Origin: UBA4285 sp050944355
Lineage (GTDB): Bacteria; Bacillota; Clostridia; Lachnospirales; Lachnospiraceae
Length of the DNA: 64,000 nt
Assembly (NCBI GenBank): GCA_050944355.1
Contig: JBMNQX010000010.1
Span: forward strand, 1-64,000
Direction: 5' to 3'
This document shows positions 61,918 through 64,000 of this stretch, piece after piece (position 1 is the first letter of the stretch; every line of letters begins with the position of its first letter). The position numbers were made by a program, and so were the translations under genes. The notes beneath the pieces are model-generated. The model had not been told where the DNA came from, searched no databases, and saw only the letters and a list, made by a program, of their open reading frames with translations.

Positions 61918-64000
61918 ATGGACGAACATATTTTTGACAAGAAAATTACTGACGTGGATATGGACAAGACGATGCGCTCATACTACATCGACTATGCGAT
62001 GAGCGTTATCGCGTCCCGCGCGCTGCCGGATGTCCGGGACGGCATGAAACCTGTGCAGCGCCGCATTCTGTATTCCATGATCGAACTGAACAACACGCCG
62101 GATAAGCCGCACCGCAAATGCGCGCGTATCGTCGGCGATACAATGGGTAAATATCATCCGCACGGCGACACATCCATTTACGACGCGCTGGTAAAACTTG
62201 CGCAGGATTTCTCGACGAGATATCCGCTCGTTGACGGTCACGGAAATTTCGGTTCCGTGGACGGCGACGGCGCGGCGGCCATGCGATACACAGAAGCGCG
62301 CCTGAGCCGCATTTCCATGGAGATGATGGCGGATATCAACAAAGACACCGTTGACTTCCAGCCAAACTTCGATGAGACCGAAAAAGAGCCGACAGTTCTC
62401 CCGGCGAGATTTCCGAATCTGCTCGTCAATGGCGCTTCCGGCATTGCGGTCGGCATGGCGACGAATATCCCGCCGCACAATCTCCGCGAAGTCATCGCCG
62501 CCTGCGTGAAGATGATTGACAACAACGTCAATGAGAACCGCGATACGTCAATCGAAGAAATCATGGATATCATCAAGGGTCCTGATTTTCCGACCGGAGG
62601 CGAAATCATCGGCCGCCGCGGCATCGAAGAGGCATATCGCACAGGGCGAGGAAAAATCACGGTGCGCGCCGTCACGGACATTGAGCCCATGGCAAATGGC
62701 AAACACCGCATTGTCGTCACGGAAATTCCGTACATGGTGAACAAGGCCAGGCTGATCGAGTCTATCGCCAACCTGTCGAAGGAAAAGAAGATCGACGGAA
62801 TTACCGGACTGCGCGACGAATCCGACCGCACCGGCATGCGCATTGTCATTGAACTGAGACGTGACGTCACACCGACTGTCATTCTGAATCAGTTGTTCAA
62901 GCACACGCAGATGCAGGATACATTCGGCGTGATCAACCTCGCGCTCGTCAACAACGAGCCAAAGGTTCTGAACATGCACGATATGCTGATGTATTATCTC
63001 ATGCATCAGGAAGATGTCGTCACAAGGCGCACAAAGTATGATCTCAACAAAGCGGAAGAGAGGGCCCACATCCTGCGCGGCCTCCTCATTGCGCTTGACA
63101 ATATCGACCGGGTCATCCAGATCATCCGCGGGTCACAGACAGTTGCCATTGCAAAAGAAGGACTGGAAAAAGAATTCGGGCTTTCGGACGCGCAGGCGCA
63201 GGCTATCGTAGACATGAGACTGCGGACTCTGACCGGTCTGGAAAGAGAAAAGCTCGAGAACGAATTGCATGATCTGGAGGCGAAAATCGATTATTACAAA
63301 TCGATCCTGGCAGACAAGAAGAAACTTCTCGGTGTGATCAGAGACGAGCTTACGGCCATCTCTGACAAATACGGCGACGACCGCCGCACATCCATCAGCT
63401 ATGATGAGTCGGAACTTCTGACGGAAGATCTGATTCCGGATGAGCCGACGATTATCTGCCGCACGAATATGGGATATATCAAGCGCATGACGCCTGACAA
63501 TTTCAAGGCACAGAACCGCGGCGGGCGCGGAATCCGCGGAATGCAGACGGTTGAGAACGATTATATCGTCGATCTCTTTATGACGACCAATCACCATATG
63601 CTGACGTTCTTCACGAATACGGGAAGAGCGTATAAACTGCGCGCGTTTGAGATTCCGGAGGCCGGCAGAACGGCGAGAGGAACCGCGATTGTCAATCTGC
63701 TCCAGCTGCAGCCGGATGAGACAATTCAGGCTGTTATCGCTCTGGATGTGCGTCATCTGAAAGACGGACAGTATCTGTTTATGGCGACGCGGAACGGATT
63801 TGTCAAGAAAACGCCGGTACAGGATTTCGCGAACATCCGCAAAAACGGCATTCAGGCCATCACACTGCGGGAAGGCGATGATCTGATCGAAGTCAAACTC
63901 ACCGATTCGACGAAAGACATTTTCCTTGTGTCGAAAAAGGGCATGTGCATCCGGTTCCCGGAGAGCGATGTGCGTCCGACGGGAAGATCCGCTCAGGGCG
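61918..64000 (+). CDS. gyrA: DNA gyrase subunit A (3' end cut by window edge)
   Basis: About 694 codons are inside the window and the frame is open at the edge. The N-terminal part has SYIDY-like RSYYIDYAMSVI, GDTMGKYHPHGDTSIYDALV (the quinolone-resistance region, with Thr at the position of E. coli Ser83 and Asp at that of Asp87) and the active-site Tyr in AAAMRYTEAR. The C-terminal beta-pinwheel has begun, with a QNRGGRGIRGM GyrA box. It lies 31 bases after gyrB. Confidence 0.98.
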   Translation, partial: MDEHIFDKKITDVDMDKTMRSYYIDYAMSVIASRALPDVRDGMKPVQRRILYSMIELNNTPDKPHRKCARIVGDTMGKYHPHGDTSIYDALVKLAQDFSTRYPLVDGHGNFGSVDGDGAAAMRYTEARLSRISMEMMADINKDTVDFQPNFDETEKEPTVLPARFPNLLVNGASGIAVGMATNIPPHNLREVIAACVKMIDNNVNENRDTSIEEIMDIIKGPDFPTGGEIIGRRGIEEAYRTGRGKITVRAVTDIEPMANGKHRIVVTEIPYMVNKARLIESIANLSKEKKIDGITGLRDESDRTGMRIVIELRRDVTPTVILNQLFKHTQMQDTFGVINLALVNNEPKVLNMHDMLMYYLMHQEDVVTRRTKYDLNKAEERAHILRGLLIALDNIDRVIQIIRGSQTVAIAKEGLEKEFGLSDAQAQAIVDMRLRTLTGLEREKLENELHDLEAKIDYYKSILADKKKLLGVIRDELTAISDKYGDDRRTSISYDESELLTEDLIPDEPTIICRTNMGYIKRMTPDNFKAQNRGGRGIRGMQTVENDYIVDLFMTTNHHMLTFFTNTGRAYKLRAFEIPEAGRTARGTAIVNLLQLQPDETIQAVIALDVRHLKDGQYLFMATRNGFVKKTPVQDFANIRKNGIQAITLREGDDLIEVKLTDSTKDIFLVSKKGMCIRFPESDVRPTGRSAQG

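Overview
The window is the replication-origin region of a Firmicutes chromosome, most likely a gut-type Clostridia of the Lachnospiraceae. The evidence is the gene order rpmH-rnpA-yidD-yidC-jag-mnmE-mnmG-rsmG-parA-parB to the left of oriC and dnaA-dnaN-(S4 protein)-recF-gyrB-gyrA to the right, Gram-positive style ribosome binding sites and promoters, sortase-anchored surface proteins, and moderate GC. Almost everything left of oriC is on the minus strand and everything right of it is on the plus strand, so genes mostly point away from the origin. The plus-strand genes on the left arm (yhfC-like, the large adhesin, a LysR regulator, a kinase-like gene, an alpha/beta hydrolase) are exceptions.

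Layout, left to right. 1-3906: a capsule/exopolysaccharide operon (PHP-type tyrosine phosphatase, chain-length regulator, tyrosine kinase, and a glycosyl-1-phosphate transferase cut by the window edge). 4191-15706: a ten-gene minus-strand operon built round a three-subunit molybdenum hydroxylase. It also holds a family I CoA-transferase, a stand-alone adenylating enzyme, a degenerate TetR-like protein, a degenerate NifU/IscU-like protein, a hotdog thioesterase, a DUF1292-like protein and a MobA-like/ModE-like fusion. Its FAD subunit is split by a complete GltD-like NADPH oxidoreductase module. A TetR regulator and an SLC13-type anion transporter lie just upstream, and their promoters are near-identical. 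Together they look like an uptake, activation and hydroxylation/reduction system for an unknown organic acid.

18411-33190 is accessory DNA: a HigBA toxin-antitoxin pair, a YhfC-type membrane protease, two large sortase-anchored surface proteins, a sugar isomerase-like gene, tRNA-Arg(CCT), and a GntR/ABC exporter operon. It also carries at least three gene remnants: a GH39 xylosidase C-terminus, a RecG-like/AlbA C-terminus, and the 3' end of a second copy of the kinase gene at 42203. 33191-40988 is an Opp/Dpp-type ABC importer operon ending in a UxuA-like gene, with a divergent LysR regulator. 41011-48052 holds a conserved unknown, the kinase-like gene, serS, a DUF4446 protein, parB, parA with three parS sites, and a hydrolase. 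48169-64000 is the core origin region, with gyrA cut by the right edge.

No insertion sequence, prophage, CRISPR array, rRNA gene or sortase gene was seen. Function calls rest on motif recognition by eye; no database search was run.
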